DNA from: Fibrobacterota bacterium
Lineage (GTDB): Bacteria > Fibrobacterota > Chitinivibrionia > Chitinivibrionales > Chitinispirillaceae
DNA length: 64,000 nt
Assembly (NCBI GenBank): GCA_023436205.1
Contig: JAEZKC010000026.1
Span: 1 to 64,000 of the forward strand
Reading direction: 5' to 3'
Shown: positions 43,724 to 52,900 of the stretch, one piece after another
Layout of the letters: each line of letters opens with the position of its first letter
How positions within the stretch are numbered: the first letter of the stretch is position 1
The notes under the pieces: generated by a model
Databases searched by the model: none
What the model saw: only the letters and a program-made list of their open reading frames with translations
Told to the model about the DNA's origin: nothing
Made by a program: the position numbers and the translations under genes

Positions 43724-46003
43724 ATGACGTATGTAACTTTGACAGACCACAATACGATCGAGGGTTCGCTGCTGCTTAAGGAACTGCATCCGGAAAACAC
43801 CTTTACCGGAGTAGAAGTTACCAGCTATTTCCCGGAAGACAGATGCAAAATTCATGTTCTTGTTTATGATCTTAACGAAAAGCAATTCCGGGAAATAGAT
43901 CGGATCAGAGAGGACATTTATGGCTTGAGGGGCTATATAAAGGAACAGAATCTGGCGCATTCCCTGGCTCACGCCACCTATTCCATAAATGGAAAGCTGA
44001 CCGCCGACCACTTGGAAAAGCTGATACTGCTTTTTGATGTATTCGAAGGTAACAATGGAAGCAGAGATCGTTTCAGTAATGAAAACTGGACAAAGCTTCT
44101 CGAAAACCTCACCCCGAACCATATAGATTCCTTATTTCGAAAACACCGCATAGAACCTTTTAGCGGAAATGCCTGGGTGAAGGGATTCACAGGTGGCTCA
44201 GATGATCACGCGGGTCTTTTCAATGCCAAAACCTACACTACTGCCGAGGCGGATACCCTTGCAGAATTTATTAATAATCTGAGGAACCGGCGCACGTATG
44301 CCCAGGGTAGATACAGTGATTACAGATCCCTGGTGTTTACCATCTATAAAATTGCCTATGATTTTTCAAAATCCAGAAATGAGTCTAGACCAAACTCCAT
44401 CATGGGAGCACTTACAGAAAGCATCATCAGCAGTCGCCCTGACAAACTGAGCACTCACCTTTCTTTTCAGAAATTGCGCTTTGGCAAAAAAAGCAGACTC
44501 AGCGAAAGACTGCTTGATCTGTTCCAGGAATTCCAGAAAGGGAAATCACTCGATATTGATGACAAGTTTCAGATCCTGTATGATAAGATATCAGACATTA
44601 GCGATGAACTCTCACTTCAGTTACTTCAGACTTTTAAGAATGATATTGGTGAGGGAGACATTGCGGGAATGATCAAAACGGTATCGTCCTCGATTCCCGG
44701 TCTTTTCCTGTCAGTTCCGTTCTTCACATCATTGCGCCACATGCATAAGAGTCGACCTCTGATTGCAGAGTTGGGCAAGCGAATGGGCAGAGAACAGAAG
44801 CCTGAAGAGAAAACCATTTTGTGGTTTACAGATACTATATCGGATCTTAATGGAATTTCCGGCACAATCAGGAAACTGGGATGGCTTGCTCATGAAAAAG
44901 GCTGTAATGTCAAAATTGTCGTTTCTGCCGAAAAGGAAAGCCTCAACGAGACCATTCCTCCCAATGCTATTCTTCTTGAACCTATAAGCTCATACTCTCC
45001 CTCATTCTATGACAGCTTGAAAATGAACATCCCTTCACTTCTAAAATCCATCAAAGTCGTTTGCGAACAGGAGCCGGATGAGATCATTATTTCCACACCG
45101 GGAGTGGTTGGATTACTGGGACTGCTCACCGCCAAGCTTCTCAATATAAAGAGCTCCGGTATCTATCATACTGATTTTACCAGGCAGGCTGATGAAGTTA
45201 TCGGTGATGAACTTATGTCAAACGTAGTTGAAATGTTTACCAAGTGGTTTTACATGGCACTCGACGAAATCAAAGTGCCCACGAAGGAATACATTTCCAT
45301 TCTAAAAGACAGGGGTTTTGATTCCTCGAAAATGACTATTTTCAACAGAGGAATTGAATCTAAAAAGTTCAGACCTGATCCGGACGCAAGAGAGAAAATC
45401 TGCAGCAGGTACGGTATTGGTGAAGGAATTGTAATGCTTTACACCGGAAGAATAGGAAGGGAGAAAAGCCTGGGCTTTTTGGCTTCCGTTCTCGAGAAAC
45501 TTCAGGATGAGCATGAAAATCTTCATCTTATCCTCGCCGGTGATGGCGCTCACATGCCGGAGATAAAAAAACAGTATAGCGGTTGCAAAAACGTTGTATT
45601 TACCGGAAGGCTCGATAGAGAGGATCTTCCTGAACTGTATGCAGCTGCGGACATTTTTGTATTTCCGAGTGTAACCGACACTTTTGGCATGTCGGTCCTT
45701 GAAGCCCAATCAAGCGGAGTGCCTGCAGTTGTCAGCGATAAAGGAGGCCCCAAGGAAATAGTAATTGATGGCAGAACCGGCTATATCGCAAGAAGTCATG
45801 ACCTGGAGGACTGGGTAAACAAATGTTCCCGCCTGATAAATCTAATTAGAACAGCTCCTGAGCTTTACCTGGAGATGCAGAGCTATATCAGAATACATAC
45901 GGTACGAACATACGATTGGAACCGTGTTCTGGAAGAGCTGACAGGCAGAACTCTGATCTCAAAAAACCATCCTGAAGAGTGCCCGGAACCTGTTACCGTG
46001 TAA
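43724..46003 (+). CDS. PHP-domain / GT4 glycosyltransferase fusion, front end cut by a stop codon
   Basis: A 759-residue frame from the first internal ATG; the intact gene would begin at 43592 and give about 803 residues. Residues 1-200 are the remainder of a PHP phosphoesterase domain (YVTLTDHNTIEG; FTGVEVTSYFPEDRCKIHVL; GGSDDHAG). Residues about 365-745 are a GT4 glycosyltransferase (IVMLYTGRIGREKSLGFLAS; LHLILAGDGAHMP; EAQSSGVPAVVSDKGGPKEI). A PhoB-like box upstream suggests phosphate-starvation control. GT4 enzymes make phosphorus-free glycolipids in several bacteria under such conditions, so a lipid-remodelling role is possible but unproven. With the TAA at 43658 an active PHP site seems unlikely. 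Confidence 0.82.
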   Translation: MTYVTLTDHNTIEGSLLLKELHPENTFTGVEVTSYFPEDRCKIHVLVYDLNEKQFREIDRIREDIYGLRGYIKEQNLAHSLAHATYSINGKLTADHLEKLILLFDVFEGNNGSRDRFSNENWTKLLENLTPNHIDSLFRKHRIEPFSGNAWVKGFTGGSDDHAGLFNAKTYTTAEADTLAEFINNLRNRRTYAQGRYSDYRSLVFTIYKIAYDFSKSRNESRPNSIMGALTESIISSRPDKLSTHLSFQKLRFGKKSRLSERLLDLFQEFQKGKSLDIDDKFQILYDKISDISDELSLQLLQTFKNDIGEGDIAGMIKTVSSSIPGLFLSVPFFTSLRHMHKSRPLIAELGKRMGREQKPEEKTILWFTDTISDLNGISGTIRKLGWLAHEKGCNVKIVVSAEKESLNETIPPNAILLEPISSYSPSFYDSLKMNIPSLLKSIKVVCEQEPDEIIISTPGVVGLLGLLTAKLLNIKSSGIYHTDFTRQADEVIGDELMSNVVEMFTKWFYMALDEIKVPTKEYISILKDRGFDSSKMTIFNRGIESKKFRPDPDAREKICSRYGIGEGIVMLYTGRIGREKSLGFLASVLEKLQDEHENLHLILAGDGAHMPEIKKQYSGCKNVVFTGRLDREDLPELYAAADIFVFPSVTDTFGMSVLEAQSSGVPAVVSDKGGPKEIVIDGRTGYIARSHDLEDWVNKCSRLINLIRTAPELYLEMQSYIRIHTVRTYDWNRVLEELTGRTLISKNHPEECPEPVTV

Positions 46004-46025
46004 ATGGCCACGGCAATCTTCCAAT

Positions 46026-46070
46026 GCCCTTCTGCATCTTGCCCCCCCCACATCTGCAGAAGGGCCCTTT
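46026..46070 (+). terminator. Terminator after the PHP-glycosyltransferase gene
   Basis: A perfect 11-bp stem, GCCCTTCTGCA / TGCAGAAGGGC, with an 18-base loop is followed by CCTTT. It separates the glycosyltransferase transcript from the pst promoter. Confidence 0.65.
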
Positions 46071-46075
46071 AAAAC

Positions 46076-46138
46076 CTCACATGATACTAACAATACTATC
46101 ACCTTCTGCTAATTTTTTTATGGTAACTTTCTTATACA
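46076..46138 (+). promoter_or_regulatory. Candidate PhoB box and promoter of pstS
   Basis: Hexamers CTCACA (46076), CTAACA (46087), ATCACC (46098) and CTAATT (46109) stand at an exact 11-base period, matching the four blocks before the PHP-glycosyltransferase. TATACA at 46133 lies 18 bases after the last block and can serve as -10. Confidence 0.7.
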
Positions 46139-46173
46139 AGAATAAGTGGCAGCAACATTAAATGGAGGATAAC

Positions 46174-47217
46174 ATGTTAAGGACAGCAGGTAAAGTATTG
46201 GCTCTGGTTGCCGTTGTTGGCAGTATGGGTCTTGTGAAGGCACAAAATACGGAACTTATGGGAGCAGGGGCGACATTTCCTTATCCGCTCTATTCTAAAA
46301 TGTTTGACATATACAAAAAGGAGTTCGGGGTTAAAATAAATTACCAGCCCATAGGTTCTGGCGGCGGTATCAAACAGCTTGAAAGCCGTACTGTGGATTT
46401 TGGGGCAACAGATGCTTTCATGAGTGATGATGAACTGAAGGAATCCTCTTCAGAAATAGTTCACATTCCCATGTGTTTAGGATCTGTAGCTGTAACCTAT
46501 AATATCCCCGGGAACCCCAAATTAAAACTTACCCCTTCCATTTTAGCAGACATTTTCCTCTTGAAGATAAAGAAATGGAATGACAATTCCATAATGGCGG
46601 CTAATCCTGATATCAAATTACCCAATATGAACATTGTTGTAGTTCATCGGGCTGATGGCAGCGGAACAACTTCAATCTTCACAGATTACCTATCGAAGGT
46701 CAGTCCAGAATGGAAGCAGAATGTAGGCGCCGGAAAATCAGTAAAGTGGCCGGGGGGTGTGGGAGGAAAAGGTAATGAGGGTGTTTCCGGATATGTCAAG
46801 CAGATAAAGGGTAGCATAGGTTACGCGGAACTGGCGTACACAATCCAGAACAATATGCCCCAGGCCTACCTGCAGAATCCGGCAGGAAACTTTGTCAAAC
46901 CCACCCTTGAATCCACCAGCATAGCTGCAGATGTCAATATTCCAAGTGATACCAGAACTTCTCTCACAAACAGTGTAAGCGAAGGCAGCTATCCCATTTC
47001 CGGATTTACCTGGATTATTATTTACAAAGAGCAAAAATACGACAATCGTACTCTTGAAAAATCTCAGGCACTGATAAAACTTTTATCATGGATGATCACC
47101 GATGGGCAAAAGTATGCAACTCCGCTTGATTATTCACCTCTGCCGAAGATTGCTGCAGAGAGAGCAACTGCAATACTTAAATCTATAACATTTGACGGAA
47201 AAGCAATTTTACAGTAA
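46174..47217 (+). CDS. pstS: Phosphate ABC transporter substrate-binding protein PstS
   Basis: A 347-residue periplasmic phosphate-binding protein with a cleavable signal (VLALVAVVGSMGLVKAQ). Binding-site motifs: GAGATFPYPLYSKMF, YQPIGSGGGIKQL, VDFGATDAFMSDDEL and HRADGSGTTSIFTDYLS. GGAGG at 46164-46168 lies 5 bases before the ATG at 46174, so that start is preferred to the ATG at 46162, which overlaps the ribosome site. It leads an operon with pstC and pstA and has a PhoB-like box upstream. Confidence 0.96.
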   Translation: MLRTAGKVLALVAVVGSMGLVKAQNTELMGAGATFPYPLYSKMFDIYKKEFGVKINYQPIGSGGGIKQLESRTVDFGATDAFMSDDELKESSSEIVHIPMCLGSVAVTYNIPGNPKLKLTPSILADIFLLKIKKWNDNSIMAANPDIKLPNMNIVVVHRADGSGTTSIFTDYLSKVSPEWKQNVGAGKSVKWPGGVGGKGNEGVSGYVKQIKGSIGYAELAYTIQNNMPQAYLQNPAGNFVKPTLESTSIAADVNIPSDTRTSLTNSVSEGSYPISGFTWIIIYKEQKYDNRTLEKSQALIKLLSWMITDGQKYATPLDYSPLPKIAAERATAILKSITFDGKAILQ

Positions 47218-47219
47218 CC

Positions 47220-48197
47220 ATGAAGATAGCGATTCAGGATCACAAGACCCACGCAGATATAACAAAACCAAGCCAAAAACATATTTATGGAGAGAAGGGG
47301 TTTCAACTTTTACTGCTCTCCATCGGCTTGGGGATGGTACTGCTTTTGGTTATGATCTTCTTAACACTCCTGTTACAATCAGGTGTCTCCATAAAACACT
47401 TCGGGTTAGGTTTTATTAATTCCAGTACGTGGAATCCTGTTTCAGAAGTATACGGAGCACTTCCATTTCTATTGGGAACCATTCTGACATCATTTTTGGC
47501 CATTCTAATCTCAACTCCGTTCTCACTTGCCATTGCTATTTACCTTGGAGAGTTCTTCAAGCGGGGATTCATTCCCAGTACGATCAGGAGTGTTATTGAA
47601 CTCCTTGCCGGTGTGCCATCTGTGATTTATGGATTATGGGGAATTTTCTTTCTTGTTCCACTCGCTCAGCAGTTTGAAATGAAGTTGGGTCTATTGCCTG
47701 ATGGGGTGGGGATTTTCACCGCCGCTCTTATCTTGTCCATAATGATTATTCCCTACAGTGCCTCGGTTGCCAGAGAAGTCATCAGCATGGTTCCTGGTGA
47801 TTTGAAACAGGCTGCCTATTCTCTGGGCGCCACTAGATATGAAGTTATTAGAGATGTGGTTTTACCGTATGCCAAATCCGGAATTTTAGCAGGGCTTGTG
47901 CTAGCTCTTGGAAGAGCTCTGGGAGAAACCATGGCAGTAACCATGGTCATTGGCAACAATAATTCACTACCGGAAATGCTTATCATTGACAATGAAGGCA
48001 TTCTGGGCAAAATGCTTTCGTGGGGCGCCGGGTTCAGCAACTTATTATGTGGATTTTCCAAACTGATTGCTTCTCTCTTCAGCGGTTCCAACACAATGGC
48101 AAGCCTTATTGCCAATGAATTCAGTGAAGCCAGTGATGACCTGCATCTGTCCTCCTTAGTGCAGATAGGGTTGCAGCACCATTTAGTTACCCGGTAG
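47220..48197 (+). CDS. pstC: Phosphate ABC transporter permease PstC
   Basis: A 325-residue inner-membrane permease with six predicted helices and the binding-protein-dependent transport loop (EVISMVPGDLKQAAYSLGAT; LVLALGRALGETMAVTMVIG). The start codon is two bases after the pstS stop. The family-typical KLGLLPDGVGIFTAALILS-like region is present. It forms the phosphate channel with PstA. Confidence 0.94.
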   Translation: MKIAIQDHKTHADITKPSQKHIYGEKGFQLLLLSIGLGMVLLLVMIFLTLLLQSGVSIKHFGLGFINSSTWNPVSEVYGALPFLLGTILTSFLAILISTPFSLAIAIYLGEFFKRGFIPSTIRSVIELLAGVPSVIYGLWGIFFLVPLAQQFEMKLGLLPDGVGIFTAALILSIMIIPYSASVAREVISMVPGDLKQAAYSLGATRYEVIRDVVLPYAKSGILAGLVLALGRALGETMAVTMVIGNNNSLPEMLIIDNEGILGKMLSWGAGFSNLLCGFSKLIASLFSGSNTMASLIANEFSEASDDLHLSSLVQIGLQHHLVTR

Positions 48198-48202
48198 CGA
48201 AA

Positions 48203-49111
48203 GTGGCTGTCAAGCGCAGCATCATTTCAAATGTCGCATTCAGAAAATTTAAGGATTTTCTGTTTAAATGCGCTGTGACACTTTTAGCAATATTAGCCAC
48301 CGCGCCTCTTTTTCTCATTTTTTTCTATATTTTCAGCCAAGGGGCTTCCACAATTTTTCCGGATGGAATAACAGGTCTATTCACAAAAGGAGAAGTCAAC
48401 TGGAATTTCTTTACCCATTTGCCAGTTCCGGTTGGTGAGATAGGGGGAGGCATAGCCAATGCCCTCGCAGGTTCAGCACTACTGGTGATTTTAGCTTCAA
48501 TCATGGCAATTCCAATTGGTGTTTCGACAGGAGTATATCTTTCTGAATACAGAAACAACCGACTGTCTTACTGGGTTGGCTTGAGCATGGAAATTCTTCA
48601 GGGCATTCCCTCAATTGTTATCGGTATAGTCGCCTACTTATGGTTAGTCAAACCATTCAGAAGCTTTTCCTTGCTCTCGGGCGCCTGTGCTCTTTCCATA
48701 ATGATGCTTCCGGTTATAGCAAGGACCACCGAAGAAACACTTAAACTAGTTCCGGGCAACCTCAAAGAAGCATCACTGGCATTAGGGGCGCCTTATTACA
48801 TAACAATTTTGAAGGTCATAATACCCGCCGGAATAAGTGGCATTTCCACGGGGGCACTGATCAGCATCGCCAGAATCGCCGGAGAAACCGCTCCGCTGCT
48901 TTTCACTGCCTTTGGAAATCCCTTTATGAATACGAATGTGATGAAACCCGTGGAATCACTTCCTCATATCATTTATTACTATGCCACCAGTCCTTATGAC
49001 GACTGGAGAGCGATTGCCTGGGGTGCTTCACTGGTACTTATCCTTTTTGTACTGGCCATGAACATGGCCGCCAAATACATAATTGCCAAGTGGAATTTTC
49101 AGCAGCATTGA
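48203..49111 (+). CDS. pstA: Phosphate ABC transporter permease PstA
   Basis: A 302-residue inner-membrane permease: six helices, MEILQGIPSIVIGIVAYLW, and the EAA-like loop EETLKLVPGNLKEASLALGA. The frame opens with GTG at 48203, five bases after the pstC stop. No pstB ATPase gene follows; the next gene is a phoB-like regulator 18 bases on, so the transporter lacks its ATPase in this cluster. Confidence 0.94.
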   Translation: MAVKRSIISNVAFRKFKDFLFKCAVTLLAILATAPLFLIFFYIFSQGASTIFPDGITGLFTKGEVNWNFFTHLPVPVGEIGGGIANALAGSALLVILASIMAIPIGVSTGVYLSEYRNNRLSYWVGLSMEILQGIPSIVIGIVAYLWLVKPFRSFSLLSGACALSIMMLPVIARTTEETLKLVPGNLKEASLALGAPYYITILKVIIPAGISGISTGALISIARIAGETAPLLFTAFGNPFMNTNVMKPVESLPHIIYYYATSPYDDWRAIAWGASLVLILFVLAMNMAAKYIIAKWNFQQH

Positions 49112-49129
49112 GCCGAAAGGATTATACGA

Positions 49130-49819
49130 ATGCCTCGCCAGCATGTCATGATTGTAGAAGATGAGCAGGAAATCCTTGACCTTCTGCTATTCAACCTTAG
49201 CAAAGAAGGCTACCAGGTTACAGGATCCACAAGCGGGGAAGATGCTTTACCGAAAATCCGCGCGATAAAGCCTGAACTGATCCTCCTGGATTTGATGCTT
49301 CCCGGAATGACCGGTTTTGATCTCTGTCGAACTGTCAAAAGGGATCCGTCAACTCAAAACATCGCCGTTATAATGGTGACAGCGAAGGGTGATGAAATTG
49401 ACATGCTTGCAGGCCTAAAGCTTGGTGCTGATGATTATGTGGTAAAACCATTCAGCCCCAGAATTCTATTAGCCAGAATCCGAGCGGTTCTGAGGCGTAA
49501 GACAAGACGGGAAATTGACTCTCAATCAATTATAGAGCTTAACGGCATAAAACTCGATCCGGGAAGACACGAAGTCCTTGCCGGAGATACCAAAATTGAT
49601 CTCACCTATACAGAATTTAAAATTCTCATGTTCCTTGCAAGCCATCCCGGATGGGTTTTTTCCCGATTTCAAATCGTCGAAGCTATCAGAGGTGATAATT
49701 ATCCTGTCACCGATAGAGCTGTCGATGTGGTAATCGTCGGACTTAGACGTAAACTGGGAGATTTTGGAAACTGCATTGAAACGGTTAGAGGGGTCGGATA
49801 CAAATTAAGAGAACTTTAA
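49130..49819 (+). CDS. phoB: PhoB-type OmpR-family response regulator
   Basis: A 229-residue response regulator. The receiver has acidic pocket VEDE (residues 9-12), phosphoacceptor Asp54 in LILLDLMLPGMTGFDL, and KPFSPRILLARIRAVLRR. The winged-helix domain is of OmpR/PhoB type (IDLTYTEFKILMFLASHPGW; VDVVIVGLRRKLGD; IETVRGVGYKLRE). Position right after pstA, together with PhoB-like boxes in the region, supports the PhoB assignment. No PhoR kinase is in the window. AAAGGA lies 8 bases before the ATG. Confidence 0.9.
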   Translation: MPRQHVMIVEDEQEILDLLLFNLSKEGYQVTGSTSGEDALPKIRAIKPELILLDLMLPGMTGFDLCRTVKRDPSTQNIAVIMVTAKGDEIDMLAGLKLGADDYVVKPFSPRILLARIRAVLRRKTRREIDSQSIIELNGIKLDPGRHEVLAGDTKIDLTYTEFKILMFLASHPGWVFSRFQIVEAIRGDNYPVTDRAVDVVIVGLRRKLGDFGNCIETVRGVGYKLREL

Positions 49820-49839
49820 TGAATACCGCCTGCCGCATG

Positions 49840-49878
49840 CTAACAATTTCTTAACACACCTCTAAAGAGACTCCAATA
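49840..49878 (+). promoter_or_regulatory. Candidate PhoB box of the six-domain TonB receptor gene
   Basis: CTAACA (49840), TTAACA (49851), CTAAAG (49862) and CCAATA (49873) lie at an 11-base period, about 70 bases before the ATG at 49950. A -10 hexamer is not clear; TTACAT near 49896 and TATACC at 49912 are candidates. Confidence 0.6.
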
Positions 49879-49949
49879 AATCTCCTGTATTTTTCTTACA
49901 TGTTTTCTTTTTATACCAAGATGCTGTATATGCCAAGGAGCCTTTAAGG

Positions 49950-52900
49950 ATGATATCTGTTTTAACAAAGTCAAGCTACTTTAGATTTTTTTGCATTATA
50001 GTTCTGGCAATTATTCTTCCCGTTTTCTCCAAAACAAAAATCAGCGGAATGGTATTTGATTCTGAAGGTAAAATGCCTCTTGCCGGAATAGAATTGAAAG
50101 TAGATGACCAAGAGAAGTCAATATTTACTGATCTAAATGGCAGATACACCTTGGATTCGTTCGAAGGGAAATCCGTTGTCCTTGTACTGAAAGGAAGCGG
50201 TTATGCTGAAACTGAAATCACATTAACACTAAACGGCCCACTTGTTGAAAAAGATATCTACCTGGAGAAATCCACCTCCATAAAGAATAAAAAAACCAAG
50301 CGCAAATCAGATAGAAAAGTATTCAGGGGAATCATTAGAGATTCACTTTCCGGAGAAGTATTGGCGGGTGCCAATGTAGTGCTTAAAAAACCTGAAGTTT
50401 CTATTTTTACTAACAGACAAGGTGAATTTACCATTTCCGGTATTGAGCACAAGAGAAAATCCATTAGGGTTATCATTGATGCAGGCGAATACATATCAAG
50501 AGAATTCAAGATTACTCTTGATAGCGACACAATTTTTCTTTCATGTTCGCTTCTTCCTGAAAACAGCAAATCATCCAGCATGTCCCTACTGGAAGGAATC
50601 AAGGGAAGAGTCATTGACTCGTTAAGGGGACATGGGCTTTCAGGAGCCCTGATTACAATGAATAATGAATCACAGTACACTGATGAAAACGGGAGTTTTA
50701 CTTTCAAATCAGTTAAGAACGGAACATTTACTGTGAAGGCGGAAATGCCCGACTATCTTCCGTATACCAGTTCCTTTGAAATTAAAGATGGCCTTGCAGG
50801 AGGTATTACCATCAAGCTGATTCCTCAAACATCCGCAAATGCATTCCTCAATATTTCCGGATGTGTAAAGGATACAAGCGGTATTGCCATTTCTTATTGC
50901 GCTGCTTTTCTTGATGGCTCATCTGTTAAAGCCAGAACCGATTCAACAGGATACTTTATGTTTGAAGCCGTCCCATTCGGACATTATACTCTGATAATTT
51001 CCAAAAGCGGATTTTCCCCATTCGTTCTAAGCGATGTTGCTTCTGACACCAGCTTAAATATAACCTTGAAAACCGATACCATGACATCTTCTGAGCGGAA
51101 ATCCTTTTCCCTTGCAAGCCGAACCTCCATGACCGGACAGGTAATCGACGAAGAGGGTTTCCCTATCGAAGGTGCATCAATAGGTGAAGGCGATACTGTT
51201 CTTGCCCGCACCGGACCAGATGGTTCGTTCCTTATTGAAGATCTGGAGCAACGTCGTTATGCGATCATTGTTTCCGCTAACGGCTACAGATTATCTGACA
51301 CTTTTGAAACAGAAATAATGCCGGGAGAAAACAAGATAGGTCAAGTTAAAATGGCCAGATCTGATTTGAAGGTAAAGACCGGCCGCATATTTGGTTTGGT
51401 CAAGGATAAAAATAACGATGAGATTATCCCCGGAGCGATCGTTTCTGTCGAAAAAACAAAAATTGAGGTATACAGCGATTTGAGCGGTATTTACAGAATA
51501 TCAAACCTCAAGCCAGGCACTTATCGCATCAATTTTCAATCACGGGGATATCAAATGACCCAAAGTGAAGATCTAACCATTGAAGCGGGAGAAACTCGGG
51601 AGTTCAATATAGCTTTAGCCAAAGACGACGTTGAGGAATTGGAGCGAATGAGCGTTCAGGCCACCATGGTCCAGAACACCGGGGCCTCTCTACTAAAAGA
51701 GCGCCAGAACGCGGTTAGCTTTACCGACGCTATCGGAGGGGTGGAGATTTCGCGATCGGGTGCGGGAAATGCAGCTGAAGCCATGAAAAATGTGACCGGT
51801 GCGACCGTTGTCGGCAGTAAGTACGTGTTCATAAGAGGACTCGGCGAGAAATATACCATAACAACACTTAATGGTACGCCTCTTCCAAGCCCTGACCCGG
51901 ATAAGAAGGCGGTAAACATGGACCTGTTCCCGTCAGCCATGATCGAAAACATTACCGTTCACAAGACCGCAACAGCTTCACTTCCGGGAGACTGGGCTGG
52001 AGGTATTGTGGATATCAAGACCAAGAACTTTCCTGAAAAGCTCACTATCAGTATCGGAGCATCCGGAAGTGCCAATGAAGCCACCCTCAGTGATGAAAAT
52101 CTTTCCTATGAGGGAGGTAAATTCGACTGGCTGGGTTTTGATGATGGATCTCGAAAAATTCCGAAGATTTTCGAATCTTACTCAAAAATTGATATCGACT
52201 CACTTGGCAATTACTTTTCCATTCCATTCAGCAGTTCGGCTTACGCGCAAAGATTGCAGAACGGAATGATGGATACGATTCAATTACTCAATCAAATGGT
52301 CAATTCATTTGATACGGTCTTCGCACCTGAAGAAAAGAGAGCTCCCCTTAACCAATCATACTCCCTGTCTATTGGCAATTCAATCAGCCTTTTCGAAAAA
52401 CCGGTGGGATTTTATGCCGGTTTGACCTACAGCAACAAATACGACATTACCATCGATGGAATTAAACGTTCATATCAGCTTATCTCTGAAGGCGCCGAAC
52501 CGGTTATCTGGACGGATATGTCCGAAGATAAAGGAAAAAATACAGTGCTCTGGGGGATTTTAGGAAAAGCATCACTTCAACCCGCAGATGATCATGTGTT
52601 AACAGCCACCTACATGTATACAAGGAATGCCAGCGATGAATCTTCTATTTACAAAGGTTACTATCGTTACTATATGGGGCAGAGAGAACCCGGAGATACA
52701 TTCGTATCCATGCGTCTTCATTATACACAGCGTGCTTTAAACTACTTTCAGCCTGAGGGTACTCACGACCTCCAGATCGGCATTGTTCCCTTCAAGCTGA
52801 ACTGGACTGGTACCTATACATCCACTTCGCAGGATGAACCCAACCTGCGCGACATCGGTTATCGGGCAACCAGCTTAGGAATCTATGGTACCGGATATGA

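Noticed and set aside
46774..47034. Open frame on the minus strand within pstS
   Set aside because: A shadow of a conserved gene; it has no start signal or known domain.
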